Origin: Methylophaga sp.
GTDB taxonomy: Bacteria; Pseudomonadota; Gammaproteobacteria; Nitrosococcales; Methylophagaceae
Reading direction: 5' to 3'
Assembly: GCA_002696735.1 (NCBI GenBank)
Contig: NZSL01000012.1
Location: 210,875 to 257,242, forward strand
Length of the DNA stretch: 46,368 nt
In this document: positions 9,575-18,129 of the stretch, piece by piece
Layout: the number at the start of each line of letters is the position of its first letter
Position numbering within the stretch: position 1 is the first letter of the stretch
The notes under the pieces: model-generated
Told to the model about the DNA's origin: nothing
The model's database searches: none
The model's input: the letters and a program-made list of their open reading frames with translations, nothing else
Program-made: the position numbers and the translations under genes

Positions 9575-9678
9575 TTTGTGCTCCGCAGCTTTGCATCAGG
9601 GGCAGATTGTAGCATTCAAACGGCCCAGAAATCTGGGGCATAAGGCGTTGTTTAAGTTGGCAAGGTTTCCGTAAAGTT

Positions 9679-9706
9679 TTGAAGGTCCAGTAAATTACTG
9701 TATATT
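9679..9706 (+). promoter_or_regulatory. Predicted sigma-70 promoter of the sulP-usp operon
   Basis: TTGAAG at 9679-9684 and TATATT at 9701-9706 are separated by 16 bases and match the sigma-70 consensus at 4/6 and 5/6 positions. The transcript would start near 9713, leaving a leader of about 226 bases before the sulP start codon. The spacer contains a perfect palindrome (see next entry). The rest of the intergenic stretch 9575-9678, on the ybdG side, shows nothing I could recognise. Confidence 0.55.
9688..9700. promoter_or_regulatory. Palindrome CAGTAAATTACTG between -35 and -10 (possible operator)
   Basis: This is a 6-base dyad around a single central base, lying exactly in the spacer of the predicted sulP promoter and abutting the -10 hexamer. 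Such placement is typical for a repressor, or for MerR-type activators that act on spacers of altered length. The spacer here is 16 bases, so a MerR-type role is less favoured. The binding protein is unknown. Confidence 0.45.
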
Positions 9707-9712
9707 GGCGTG

Positions 9713-9938
9713 TTTTCCAAACAAGCCCAATTATTGACGTGAAGCGTAATCCACCCTAGCGTATTACTTCCCCCTGGACCTTTCTGGTCCGTGATGTTTA
9801 ACACATCGTCTCCGCCAAAAATGAGGTTGTGCAGGTCATAACCACAGTTTAATGAAAGCTGCCGAAATCATAATGTCACGCAGCTTGGCAATAATTTGTT
9901 ATCTGAAAAAAATCTTTTGAACGCAGGAAACTGAATTA
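9713..9938 (+). promoter_or_regulatory. Long leader with five consecutive hairpins upstream of sulP
   Basis: Five local stems can be drawn in the 226 bases before the sulP start. Stem 1 pairs 9741-9750 with 9763-9770 and has a 2-base bulge. Stem 2 pairs GGACC at 9776-9780 with GGTCC at 9786-9790. Stem 3 pairs GATGT at 9793-9797 with ACATC at 9803-9807. Stem 4 pairs GGTTGTG at 9825-9831 with CATAACC at 9837-9843 and includes one G-U pair. Stem 5 pairs AAGCTGC at 9856-9862 with GCAGCTT at 9880-9886. No terminator-like T-run ends any of them. The density suggests a cis-acting RNA or a small RNA; I could not match it to a known riboswitch class. Confidence 0.4.
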
Positions 9939-11429
9939 ATGTTGCAAAACCTTAAACGAGATTGGTTTTCCAATGTCCGTGCCGATTTGATCGCCGGTAT
10001 TGTTGTTGCTTTGGCGCTTATCCCTGAAGCCATCGCCTTTTCTATTATTGCTGGTGTTGATCCCAAAGTGGGTTTGTACGCTTCCTTTTGTATTGCAGTC
10101 ATTATTTCCATCGTGGGTGGACGTCCAGGAATGATCTCTGCTGCCACTGCGGCGATGGCGGTATTAATGGTGACATTGGTTAAAGAGCATGGTTTGGAAT
10201 ACCTGTTGGCAGCCACTTTGCTTACCGGGATTATCCAGATAGTAATGGGCTATTTAAAACTGGGAAATTTAATGCGGTTTGTTTCACGCTCAGTGGTGAC
10301 AGGCTTTGTTAATGCGCTGGCTATTTTGATTTTTATGGCGCAATTACCAGAGTTGACGAATGTTACCTGGCACGTTTATGTCATGACAGCTGCTGGGCTG
10401 GGCATTATTTATCTCTTTCCCTATATTCCTACAATTGGCCGTTTATTACCTTCTCCATTAGTCACTATTATCGTGCTGACTGTTGTTGCAGTTGTGTTTA
10501 ACATCGATATCCGCACGGTAGGTGATATGGGCGATTTACCCGATACTTTGCCTATTTTTCTATGGCCCGATGTACCATTAACTTTTGAAACACTGGCTAT
10601 TATTTTCCCTTATGCGATGGCCTTAGCTGTCGTTGGTTTATTGGAATCAATGATGACGGCCACCATTGTTGATGATTTAACCGATACCTCCAGTGATAAA
10701 AACCGAGAATGTAAAGGTCAGGGTGTTGCGAATATCGGTTCAGGGCTTTTGGGTGGTATGGCTGGCTGTGCGATGATTGGTCAGTCAATTATCAATATCA
10801 AGTCAGGTGGGCGAGGACGATTGTCAACGATGACCGCCGGTCTGTTTTTATTGTTTATGGTTTTGGTTCTGGACGATCTGCTGGTTCAGATTCCCATGGC
10901 TGCTTTGGTAGCGGTAATGATCATGGTTTCGATTGGTACCTTTTCATGGGCATCAATACGAGACCTGAAAAAACATCCGCTTTCAACCAATATCGTCATG
11001 GTGGTCACGGTAATGGTTGTTGTTGCAACACATAACCTGGCCATTGGGGTGTTTGTTGGTGTGTTACTGGCTGCCTTGTTTTTTGCCAACAAAGTTGCTC
11101 ACTTTATGGTGGTCAAAAGCGATCTCAGTGAACAGGATACTAAGCGACGCTATGAAATCAGAGGTCAGATCTTCTTTGCATCATCGGATAAATTTGCTGC
11201 GGCTTTTGATTTTAAAGAAGCACTGGATACCGTCGAGATTGATTTGAGCCATGCCCACTTTTGGGATATCACCGCTGTTTCTGCACTGGATAAGGTAGTG
11301 CTCAAATTCCGTCGTGAAGGTACTGAAGTGGAGCTGGTTGGCATGAATGAAGCCACCGCGACGATTGTCGACAGATTTGGTGTGCACGATAAGCCAGAAG
11401 AAGTCGAAAAAATACTCGCCGGTCACTAA
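9939..11429 (+). CDS. SulP-family anion transporter with STAS domain
   Basis: This 496-residue inner-membrane transporter belongs to the SulP (SLC26-like) family, whose members carry sulfate, bicarbonate, dicarboxylates or other anions. The family signature near the N-terminus is visible: [20 protein letters not shown], then [12 protein letters not shown]. About ten to twelve hydrophobic helices reach to residue 390 or so. A C-terminal STAS domain covers about 400-490 and contains [25 protein letters not shown] eight to ten bases upstream supports the ATG. The next gene, a universal stress protein, begins 20 bases downstream, so they form an operon. The linkage to a stress protein and a long structured leader suggests regulated uptake; bicarbonate (BicA/DauA-like) or sulfate are both possible substrates. 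Confidence 0.88.
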   Translation: MLQNLKRDWFSNVRADLIAGIVVALALIPEAIAFSIIAGVDPKVGLYASFCIAVIISIVGGRPGMISAATAAMAVLMVTLVKEHGLEYLLAATLLTGIIQIVMGYLKLGNLMRFVSRSVVTGFVNALAILIFMAQLPELTNVTWHVYVMTAAGLGIIYLFPYIPTIGRLLPSPLVTIIVLTVVAVVFNIDIRTVGDMGDLPDTLPIFLWPDVPLTFETLAIIFPYAMALAVVGLLESMMTATIVDDLTDTSSDKNRECKGQGVANIGSGLLGGMAGCAMIGQSIINIKSGGRGRLSTMTAGLFLLFMVLVLDDLLVQIPMAALVAVMIMVSIGTFSWASIRDLKKHPLSTNIVMVVTVMVVVATHNLAIGVFVGVLLAALFFANKVAHFMVVKSDLSEQDTKRRYEIRGQIFFASSDKFAAAFDFKEALDTVEIDLSHAHFWDITAVSALDKVVLKFRREGTEVELVGMNEATATIVDRFGVHDKPEEVEKILAGH

Positions 11430-11449
11430 TAAGTAGAGGATTGAGAGAG

Positions 11450-12310
11450 ATGACAAAAATAATTGCCTGTATTGATGGCTCGATAACTTCGCCCTCAGTT
11501 TGTAAAGCGTCAGCCTGGGTGAGTGCTAAGTTGCAAGCACCATTGGATTTATTGCATGTTTTGGATAAGACCGAATATCCCAAACCTGAAAACAGTAAAA
11601 ATCTGTCTGGCAATATTGGGTTAGGCAGTCGGGAACATCTGCTTGAAGAATTAGTGAAGCTTGACGAGAAGCGTGGTCGGCTGGCTTTGGAGCATGGCAA
11701 AAATATTTTGCAGGATGCCAGAGCATTAGCTCAACAACATGGTGCAGTTGAAGTGACCACGCATCAACGTCACGGCGGTTTGATGGAAACCTTGTCTGAT
11801 CTGCAGGATGACACTCGGGTGCTGGTGTTAGGTCGTCAGGGCCAGGCTCATGAAAATGAAACACATAGTCTGGGCAGTCATCTGGAAAATGTTATCCGTG
11901 CATTGAATAAACCGATTCTGATTACCTTGCCTGAATTCAACACTCCACAACAGTTTATGATTGCTTATGATGGCAGTGAAACGGCTACCAAAGCATTGGA
12001 AAAGGTTGCTGAAAGTGACTTGCTAAAGGGGATGCCAGCACACATTGTTATGGTGGCTGAAGATGATAATAACCATCAAGCTCAATTAAATTCAGCTGTA
12101 CAGCGCCTGACTGGAGTTGGTTTTGATGTCACTGCAGCATTAATTCAAGGCGCAGTAGAACCCGCCTTGCATCAGTATCAACGTGATAATGATATTGATT
12201 TGTTGGTAATGGGTGCTTATGGGCATTCGCGTATTCGCCAGTTTCTGGTCGGCAGCAATACCACCAAGATGGTCAGGATGAGTGATATCCCAATTCTGTT
12301 GCTTCGTTAA
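11450..12310 (+). CDS. Universal stress protein with two UspA domains
   Basis: This cytoplasmic protein of 286 residues consists of two UspA folds in tandem, at about residues 1-155 and 160-286. The second has the canonical nucleotide-binding motif G-X2-G-X9-G-S (GAYGHSRIRQFLVGS). The first has a similar GRQG...GS with one extra residue in the spacer, so it may bind ATP less well. I chose the ATG at 11450, with AGAGGA ten bases upstream, over a TTG three codons earlier. The stop codon overlaps the start of the next gene (TAATG), implying coupled translation. Function is inferred from family: tolerance of starvation, oxidative or energy stress, here tied to the SulP transporter. Confidence 0.88.
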   Translation: MTKIIACIDGSITSPSVCKASAWVSAKLQAPLDLLHVLDKTEYPKPENSKNLSGNIGLGSREHLLEELVKLDEKRGRLALEHGKNILQDARALAQQHGAVEVTTHQRHGGLMETLSDLQDDTRVLVLGRQGQAHENETHSLGSHLENVIRALNKPILITLPEFNTPQQFMIAYDGSETATKALEKVAESDLLKGMPAHIVMVAEDDNNHQAQLNSAVQRLTGVGFDVTAALIQGAVEPALHQYQRDNDIDLLVMGAYGHSRIRQFLVGSNTTKMVRMSDIPILLLR

Positions 12311-12675
12311 TGGAAATGCTTTTCCTTAATCAAATGAATATTGTGCAGTTGGAAAATTATCGACAACGATTATTTTTACTCAAACAAGAAGTGGAACAAT
12401 CACTTACTGAAGATTCACATCAGGTGGCGGAGCTTGATCAGTCGCGAATTGGGCGTTTGTCACGTATGGATGAGTTGCAGGACCAACAGCTTGCCATTGA
12501 AGTCCAGTTCAGCCTTAAACGCAAACTGCAAGCCATAGAAGGTGCTTTAAACCGTATTAATAATGATGATTTTGGTGTTTGTTATCTTTGTGATGAAGCC
12601 ATTACAGACGCTAGATTGACTTTTGATCCCACTGTTACCCGCTGTCTGCAATGCGCGGATAAGAACTCCGATTAA
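12310..12675 (+). CDS. DksA/TraR-type zinc-finger protein
   Basis: This 121-residue cytoplasmic protein has an N-terminal helical part and a C-terminal four-cysteine zinc finger (C91-X2-C94-X17-C112-X2-C115), as in the DksA/TraR family. The helical hairpin is shorter than in DksA but keeps acidic and basic residues around ELDQSRIGRLSRMDELQ, the region corresponding to the coiled-coil tip. Members bind the RNA polymerase secondary channel and alter initiation, with or without ppGpp. The ATG overlaps the usp stop by one base; Met codons at 12316 and 12334 are alternative starts because no good ribosome-binding site precedes the first. The operon context (transporter, stress protein) suggests a stress-linked role. 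Activity on RNA polymerase is not proven by the sequence. Confidence 0.82.
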   Translation: MEMLFLNQMNIVQLENYRQRLFLLKQEVEQSLTEDSHQVAELDQSRIGRLSRMDELQDQQLAIEVQFSLKRKLQAIEGALNRINNDDFGVCYLCDEAITDARLTFDPTVTRCLQCADKNSD

Positions 12676-12753
12676 TATTCTGATTTTTAATTGTTTTGAG
12701 CCTACAATTCTTTTAGCAGTAGAGGGCTTCAATCTTTAGTTGGAGAATATTCT

Positions 12754-14811
12754 GTGGAAAGCACTTTTGAAGAACAACATCATCCAGCGATTATGATTGA
12801 AGGTATCCAGCCCTTCGGTTGTTTAATCCGTTTTGATGCTGATTTACAGAAAGTTTTCCAGGTCAGTGCAAATTTGCAGAATATATTGGGTGTTTCAATA
12901 GATGTAGCCCTGATGTCGTCACCAAGAGATATTCTGGGTGGCAAATTACAACACCGCTTGCAGCAGGCGCTCACTAAAAACTCACGTCTTTCCGCGGCAT
13001 TCACTATTAATCGTCAGGTAAATGGATCATATCAGCGATTTCATGTGATGGCTTACCGTTACGATGTATCCATCGTCGTGGAATTTGAGCCACTCTCCCG
13101 TTCCGGAGAACAGCGTTTATTGCCAATCGTTAATGAATGGTTGAGTCGCTTGGCACAGGTTCAGCAAATTGGTCAGTTACAACAAATGCTTGTGCAAAGT
13201 GTGCAGGCCGTTACGGGCTATGACCGCGTGTTGTTATGTCAGTTTGATTCGCACTGGCAACGCATTGCGATCGCGGAAGAGTGCCGTGACCCTGCCAGAA
13301 GTTTATTGAATTACCGGTTTCCTGCCAGTGATATTCCCAGCATAGTAAGAGATCGGTATGCAGTTAATCCATTGCGTCACGTACCCGATGTCAATGCCAA
13401 GGTCGTGCCATTGGTGCCGACTTCAGACTCAATCAATTTGCCAACACCGGATTTAACGGCTGGTGTACTCAGAGCATTATCCCCATTTCACTACCAGTAT
13501 CTGTGCGAGATAAATATCGGCGCTTCATTATCCATCGCGGTAACAGATGAACAACGGCTATGGGGCATTCTGACCTGTCATCATTTCGCTGCAAGTGATA
13601 TCTCGGCAGCGGAACGCGATGCTGCCTTTAATCTTGTGCAAATGGCATCTCAACGATTATTTTTATTGCAAGCCCGACAACAGGCCCAGTTTCTGGAGCA
13701 GGTCTTAAATAGCCGTGAACTGCTCTCAGCGGAACGTGACAAAGTTGTCCAGCCGACAACATTGCTCGATAAATATGGCAAAAACTGGATGGAGTTGTTT
13801 AATAGCAGTGGCATCGCTTTGTTATATCAGGAGCAAGTGCGGTGTGCCGGGGAAACTCTGGATAACTTTGAGCTGGACCTTGTCGGTAAATGGCTTACAG
13901 AAAATATCGGCCATAAGGCCTGCTGGGCGTGTGACCATCTGTCAAGGAGCCCATTGGATAGCCTGGTTAACCTACGAAAACGGGCAGGTCTATTGGCCGT
14001 GCCTTTACCAATAGAGCACAACCAATCCGGATGGCTTTTGTTGTTTCGTGACGCTGAGAAAATGCAATGCAGTTGGGTTGGGAAAAAACAGAGAATAGAA
14101 GCTGAGACATCGAATCCGTTGCATCGTGTCGAAGAGCGTGGTCATGAAATTTGGGTAGAAACCATTGAGAGTGAAGCTCAACGCTGGTCAGCAAATGAAC
14201 AGCATGCAGCGCAGGATTTGGCTGAAGATTTGGCAGTAGCGATTACGGTGCACCAAATCAACCGACTCAACAAAGAATTACAACGTGCTAATAAACAGCT
14301 TAAAGAGATTGCACATACGGATACGTTGACCCGAATCTGGAATCGCTATCGAATGGAATTGGCTATTGATGCCGAATTGGCCGCAGCCGAACGTTATGGA
14401 CACCCATGCTCGGTATTATTGTTTGATGTTGACCGCTTTAAATCGGTCAATGATACCTATGGTCATGATATGGGCGATCAGGTTTTAACCCGGCTTGCAG
14501 AGGAAGTGCAATCAAAACTGCGAGTCAGTGACCATTTAGGTCGCTGGGGCGGTGAAGAATTTATTGTCCTGGCATCGCATAACGCATTGGATGAAGCCAT
14601 GGCGCTGGCAGAACGTCTGCGTCAACATATTGAAATGGTTGAGTTCGAAACGGTCGGGAAAATTACCGTCAGTATCGGTGTCGCTCAAGCAATAACAGGC
14701 GATGAAAGTCGCAGGCGTTTGTTAGAAAGAGCCGATCAGGCTATGTATCGTGCCAAGCAATCAGGCCGTAATCGTGTTGAAGCGGCAAGTGCCGAATTGT
14801 CTACATCCTGA
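12754..14811 (+). CDS. Phytochrome-like PAS-GAF-PHY protein with GGDEF output, lacking canonical chromophore Cys
   Basis: This 685-residue cytoplasmic protein has the bacteriophytochrome layout. A PAS segment contains IEGIQPFG (about 15-22). The GAF domain has PASDIP at 190-195, SPFHYQYL with H246, and CHH at 275-277. A PHY region follows at about 330-505, then a linker helix. The GGDEF domain carries GGEEF at 599-603 and the inhibitory-site RVSD at 590-593. It should make cyclic di-GMP. The biliverdin-attachment Cys upstream of the PAS motif is absent, and the GAF Cys used by plant-type phytochromes is replaced by F245. C23 and C251 are the nearest cysteines. The PHY tongue keeps SWVG, but PRxSF is not recognisable. 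GTG is the only usable start and GGAG lies eight bases upstream. Light sensing is therefore uncertain. Confidence 0.85.
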   Translation: MESTFEEQHHPAIMIEGIQPFGCLIRFDADLQKVFQVSANLQNILGVSIDVALMSSPRDILGGKLQHRLQQALTKNSRLSAAFTINRQVNGSYQRFHVMAYRYDVSIVVEFEPLSRSGEQRLLPIVNEWLSRLAQVQQIGQLQQMLVQSVQAVTGYDRVLLCQFDSHWQRIAIAEECRDPARSLLNYRFPASDIPSIVRDRYAVNPLRHVPDVNAKVVPLVPTSDSINLPTPDLTAGVLRALSPFHYQYLCEINIGASLSIAVTDEQRLWGILTCHHFAASDISAAERDAAFNLVQMASQRLFLLQARQQAQFLEQVLNSRELLSAERDKVVQPTTLLDKYGKNWMELFNSSGIALLYQEQVRCAGETLDNFELDLVGKWLTENIGHKACWACDHLSRSPLDSLVNLRKRAGLLAVPLPIEHNQSGWLLLFRDAEKMQCSWVGKKQRIEAETSNPLHRVEERGHEIWVETIESEAQRWSANEQHAAQDLAEDLAVAITVHQINRLNKELQRANKQLKEIAHTDTLTRIWNRYRMELAIDAELAAAERYGHPCSVLLFDVDRFKSVNDTYGHDMGDQVLTRLAEEVQSKLRVSDHLGRWGGEEFIVLASHNALDEAMALAERLRQHIEMVEFETVGKITVSIGVAQAITGDESRRRLLERADQAMYRAKQSGRNRVEAASAELSTS

Positions 14812-14846
14812 TTTTCATCCAAAATACGCGGTTTATTGCGCGTGCT

Positions 14847-14862
14847 GCCAAGTTTGCTTGGC
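14847..14862 (+). terminator. Hairpin GCCAAG-TTTG-CTTGGC between the phytochrome gene and prfC
   Basis: A perfect 6-base stem with a 4-base loop lies 36 bases after the phytochrome stop. The tail (CTATCTAATTTT) has only a late T-run, so termination would be weak. It could also be a leader hairpin of prfC, whose start is 26 bases downstream. Confidence 0.35.
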
Positions 14863-14887
14863 CTATCTAATTTTAAACTGAGTCAAT

Positions 14888-16474
14888 ATGTCCGAAAGCC
14901 TGTTACAGAAACAAGTCTCAAAACGACGCACCTTTGCCATTATCTCGCATCCTGATGCCGGTAAAACCACCTTGACTGAAAAACTGTTGTTATTTGGGGG
15001 GGCTATTCAAATGGCTGGTAGCGTGAAATCACGCAAAACCGATAAGCATGCCACCTCGGACTGGATGGAAATGGAGAAGGAGCGGGGTATCTCAGTGACC
15101 TCTTCAGTGATGCAATTTCCCTATAAAGACCGCATTGTAAATCTGTTGGACACACCAGGCCATGCTGATTTTTCTGAGGATACCTATCGCACGCTGACAG
15201 CAGTAGATTCTGCATTGATGGTTATTGACAGTGCCAAAGGTGTCGAAGAACGTACCATTAAATTAATGGAAGTCTGCCGTCTACGCGATACGCCAATACT
15301 AACCTTTATCAACAAGTTGGATCGGGAAGGCCGTGATCCTTTGGATCTGCTTAGCGAAGTTGAAAATATTCTGAATATCCGCTGTGCACCAATTACCTGG
15401 CCAATTGGTATGGGAAAAGGCTTTAAAGGGATTTTTCATCTTTATAATGACAATATTCGCTTGTTCGAAGCGCATGGCAAAGATGCCGATGCAGGTGAAG
15501 TGATTCAAGGATTGGATAATCCGCGTCTGGATGAACTATTCGGCTCTATGGCTGAGGATTTAAGGGAAGAAATTGAACTGGTTCGCGGTGCCAGTGATCA
15601 ATTTAATCTTGATGACTTTTTGTCTGGACAAATGACCCCGGTGTTTTTTGGTTCAGCAATGAATAACTTTGGTGTCACCGAATTGATGGATGCCTATGTT
15701 GAATATGCGCCAGCACCACAACCAAGGGAAACAAAAACCCGTGACGTAGCCGCCGATGAAGATGTCTTCAGCGGCTTTGTATTTAAGATCCAGGCCAATA
15801 TGGATCCAAAGCATCGGGATCGCATTGCCTTTATGCGTGTCTGTAGCGGTCATTACACCAAAGGCATGAAACTCCGGCAGACGCGCATTGGCAAAGATGT
15901 GACTATCGCCAATGCAGTGACCTTTATGGCTGCTGAGCGGGAGCAGGCTGAAGAAGCGTGGCCGGGTGATATTCTCGGGTTACATAATCATGGCACCATC
16001 CAGATTGGCGATACCTTTACCCAGGGTGAAGATCTGCAATTCACCGGCATTCCTTACTTTGCTCCAGAATTATTCCGGCGCGTTCGTTTAAAAGATCCAT
16101 TAAAAAACAAAGCCTTGTTAAAAGGATTACAACAACTCAGTGAAGAGGGCGCCACCCAGTTATTTCGTCCATTGGATAACAATGACCTGATTCTCGGCGC
16201 GGTTGGTGTATTGCAATTTGATGTTGTCGTACACCGATTGAAAGGTGAGTATGGTGTTGAATGCGCATATGAACCGGTTCAGGTGCATACCGCACGCTGG
16301 GTGTATTGCGATGATGTGAAAAAGCTGGAGGAATTCAAGCGTAAAGCGTCGATGAATCTGGCTCTGGACGGAGCAGACAACCTCACCTATATTGCCCCGA
16401 CACGGGTCAATCTGGATCTGACAATGGAACGCTGGCCGGAAATTGAGTTTCGTTCTACCCGCGAACATCTCTGA
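14888..16474 (+). CDS. prfC: Peptide chain release factor 3
   Basis: This 528-residue cytoplasmic translational GTPase removes release factors RF1 and RF2 from the ribosome after termination. The GTP-binding motifs are all present near the N-terminus: the P-loop [13 protein letters not shown] (about 20-32), the switch regions with [19 protein letters not shown] (G3) and INKLDRE (G4). The class-specific EF-G/RF3 domains II and III follow, including [13 protein letters not shown] and [12 protein letters not shown], and the length matches E. coli RF3. The ATG start begins [19 protein letters not shown] as in relatives. The ribosome-binding site is weak. It appears to be a single-gene unit between the phytochrome gene and the fec cassette. 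Confidence 0.97.
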   Translation: MSESLLQKQVSKRRTFAIISHPDAGKTTLTEKLLLFGGAIQMAGSVKSRKTDKHATSDWMEMEKERGISVTSSVMQFPYKDRIVNLLDTPGHADFSEDTYRTLTAVDSALMVIDSAKGVEERTIKLMEVCRLRDTPILTFINKLDREGRDPLDLLSEVENILNIRCAPITWPIGMGKGFKGIFHLYNDNIRLFEAHGKDADAGEVIQGLDNPRLDELFGSMAEDLREEIELVRGASDQFNLDDFLSGQMTPVFFGSAMNNFGVTELMDAYVEYAPAPQPRETKTRDVAADEDVFSGFVFKIQANMDPKHRDRIAFMRVCSGHYTKGMKLRQTRIGKDVTIANAVTFMAAEREQAEEAWPGDILGLHNHGTIQIGDTFTQGEDLQFTGIPYFAPELFRRVRLKDPLKNKALLKGLQQLSEEGATQLFRPLDNNDLILGAVGVLQFDVVVHRLKGEYGVECAYEPVQVHTARWVYCDDVKKLEEFKRKASMNLALDGADNLTYIAPTRVNLDLTMERWPEIEFRSTREHL

Positions 16475-16492
16475 TTTAGTCGGCACGACAGT

Positions 16493-16522
16493 TTGCCTAT
16501 GTAATGTCTGTCATTATATGAT
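16493..16522 (+). promoter_or_regulatory. Predicted promoter of fecI
   Basis: TTGCCT at 16493-16498 and TATGAT at 16517-16522 are spaced by 18 bases and match sigma-70 hexamers at 4/6 and 5/6. The Fur box begins inside the -10, which would give iron repression by direct occlusion. Confidence 0.5.
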
Positions 16523-16538
16523 AATGATTCTCATTACT
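16520..16538. promoter_or_regulatory. Fur box upstream of fecI
   Basis: GATAATGATTCTCATTACT matches the 19-base Fur consensus (GATAATGATAATCATTATC) at 15 positions and ends 19 bases before the fecI start codon. It overlaps the predicted -10. This supports repression of the sigma factor, and through it the receptor, when iron is plentiful. Confidence 0.82.
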
Positions 16539-16557
16539 TTATACGGTCAAGTTTTCC

Positions 16558-17070
16558 ATGTCGGCTTCAGAGATAATCGATCAGCACTATATTGGCGAAT
16601 TATATAAAGATCATCACTCTTGGCTGCTGAGTTGGCTACGCAGAAAACTGGACTCTCCTGAATTTGCGGCGGATATTTCTCATGATGTGTTTGTTAAATT
16701 ACTGACTCGTGAAGAAAACAAACAGATCCATGAGCCGCGGGCCTTTCTGACAACTATCGCTCGCCGCAGTCTTGCCAATCATTGGCGTCACCAGCAAATT
16801 GAACAGGCTTACCTCGACGCTTTGCGGGCGTATCCAGAACCATTGCATCCTTCAGAAGAGGAGCGGGCTGTGATTATCGAAACGATAGTAGAGATAAATG
16901 CGCGTTTGGATGGATTGCCTGCCATAGTCAAACGGGCTTTTTTGTATTCCCAGCTTGATGGTATGCGTTACCAGCAGATTGCCGAGAAACTCAATATTTC
17001 CATTTCCACCGTTAAGCGTTATCTGATTCAGGCTGCCGCACAGTGTTATTTCGCTATTAATCTTCAATAA
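16558..17070 (+). CDS. fecI: ECF sigma factor, FecI type
   Basis: This 170-residue sigma factor has region 2 at about residues 10-85, with ELYKDHHSWLLSWLRRKL, then AADISHDVFVKLLTRE. Region 4 at about 115-165 includes LDGLPAIVKRAFLYSQLDGMRYQQIAEKLNISISTVKRYL split over the helix-turn-helix. This is the FecI/FpvI/PvdS-type arrangement for transcribing siderophore receptor genes. It is followed after three bases by fecR and then by a receptor with a signalling domain, so all three parts of a cell-surface signalling system are adjacent. A Fur box just upstream places it under iron control. The gene symbol is by family, not proof that ferric citrate is the ligand. Confidence 0.92.
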   Translation: MSASEIIDQHYIGELYKDHHSWLLSWLRRKLDSPEFAADISHDVFVKLLTREENKQIHEPRAFLTTIARRSLANHWRHQQIEQAYLDALRAYPEPLHPSEEERAVIIETIVEINARLDGLPAIVKRAFLYSQLDGMRYQQIAEKLNISISTVKRYLIQAAAQCYFAINLQ

Positions 17071-17073
17071 ACT

Positions 17074-18051
17074 ATGGCGGCACTGAAGATTAACGAAGAT
17101 ATTGCTGTACAAGCGGTGGAATGGTATTTCTCGCTCAAAGAAAGCCCACAGGATGCCGAGCTCCAACGAAGCTGGAAAGCATGGATCGATAGTGACCAAA
17201 CGCATTATCAAGCGTGGTTGAAAATCGAACAATTCAATCATGAATTGGGCTCATTGGCTAACCCAATTTCCAAAACGCTTACCCATAAAAGTGTGACGCT
17301 TGAGAACAAAAATCGTCGCCAATTGCTTCGATCCATCCTCGCCATCGCTTTTGTCGGTGCTGGTGGTGGGATCGCTTTACAACGTCATCAGTTATTTCCA
17401 GTTATGGCGGCTGACTACCGCACTGGTAAGGGCGAAACCAGGCAAATTACTCTCAACGACGGTACGCGAATTGAGCTCAATGCAGAGAGTGCTATTAACG
17501 TCAGTTTTTCCATAAATGAACGTAGCATTTATTTGTTAACCGGCGATGTATTGATAGAAACAGCTAGGGATGAGGCCACCAGGCCGTTGGTCGTTTATGC
17601 TGCATGGGCGCGTTTTCAACCACTTGGTACCCGGTTTTATATTCGCAGCCGTGAGCAAGACGGATTATTGGCTGTCTATGAGGGAGCCGTCAATTTATGG
17701 CAAACAGATCAATTGCGCTTTTCACCGTTACGCATAGAGTCAGGACAGAAACTGGTATTTGACCAGAATGGCTTAAGTGAATTGATGGCTGCGGAGAGTA
17801 GTGATCTGGCCTGGCAGCAAAATATACTGGTTGTTGATGCGATGTTCCTGAGTGACTTTGTAAAAGAGCTTGGTTATCACCACCATGGCTGGATTCATTG
17901 TGATAACTCGGTGAGCCAAATGCGGGTTTCGGGTACCTATCCGCTGGATGATATTGATCGTGTCCTTCGAGCGTTAACGACCTCACTGCCGATTGAACTG
18001 GTTTACCGAACCCGCTACTGGATAACATTGAAGGCAAAATCAAAAAATTAA
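17074..18051 (+). CDS. fecR: FecR-type anti-sigma regulator
   Basis: This 325-residue inner-membrane protein relays the signal from a loaded outer-membrane receptor to its sigma factor. The N-terminal cytoplasmic part (about 1-85) contains AVEWYFSLKESP and a tryptophan-rich stretch typical of FecR. A single membrane helix lies at about 89-107 (LLRSILAIAFVGAGGGIAL). The periplasmic FecR domain begins YRTGKGETRQITLNDGTRIELN. A C-terminal STN-like region ends the protein, with VSGTYPLDDIDRVLRALTTS. It starts three bases after the fecI stop and ends 78 bases before the receptor start, so it is part of the cassette. The cytoplasmic part both inhibits and activates FecI-type sigma factors in known systems. 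Ligand specificity resides in the receptor. Confidence 0.92.
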   Translation: MAALKINEDIAVQAVEWYFSLKESPQDAELQRSWKAWIDSDQTHYQAWLKIEQFNHELGSLANPISKTLTHKSVTLENKNRRQLLRSILAIAFVGAGGGIALQRHQLFPVMAADYRTGKGETRQITLNDGTRIELNAESAINVSFSINERSIYLLTGDVLIETARDEATRPLVVYAAWARFQPLGTRFYIRSREQDGLLAVYEGAVNLWQTDQLRFSPLRIESGQKLVFDQNGLSELMAAESSDLAWQQNILVVDAMFLSDFVKELGYHHHGWIHCDNSVSQMRVSGTYPLDDIDRVLRALTTSLPIELVYRTRYWITLKAKSKN

Positions 18052-18129
18052 TTTTTTGTGGTCCGTTTTTATTTCTCACGTGACAGTACAGATAGAGACT
18101 TGAATTGTTACTGGAGAACGAGAAATAAA

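Noticed and set aside
9852-9920. 22-codon ORF (MKAAEIIMS...) in the sulP leader
   Set aside because: No ribosome-binding site precedes it and its first part lies inside the strongest hairpin of the leader; a leader peptide is possible but not supported.
9899-10216. 105-residue open frame antisense to the start of sulP
   Set aside because: Shadow of a membrane-protein gene, with no start signals and no recognisable domain.
11302-11700. 132-residue antisense frame across the sulP-usp junction
   Set aside because: It crosses two well-supported genes and shows no domain or ribosome-binding site.
12744-12753. Palindrome AGAATATTCT directly before the GTG of the phytochrome gene
   Set aside because: A 10-base AT-rich palindrome is expected by chance at this scale, and it overlaps the ribosome-binding site; not called as an operator.
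18058-18129. Upstream extension of the siderophore receptor from a GTG
   Set aside because: The extra 24 residues would put charged sequence before a normal signal peptide, and the ATG at 18130 has a GGAG upstream.
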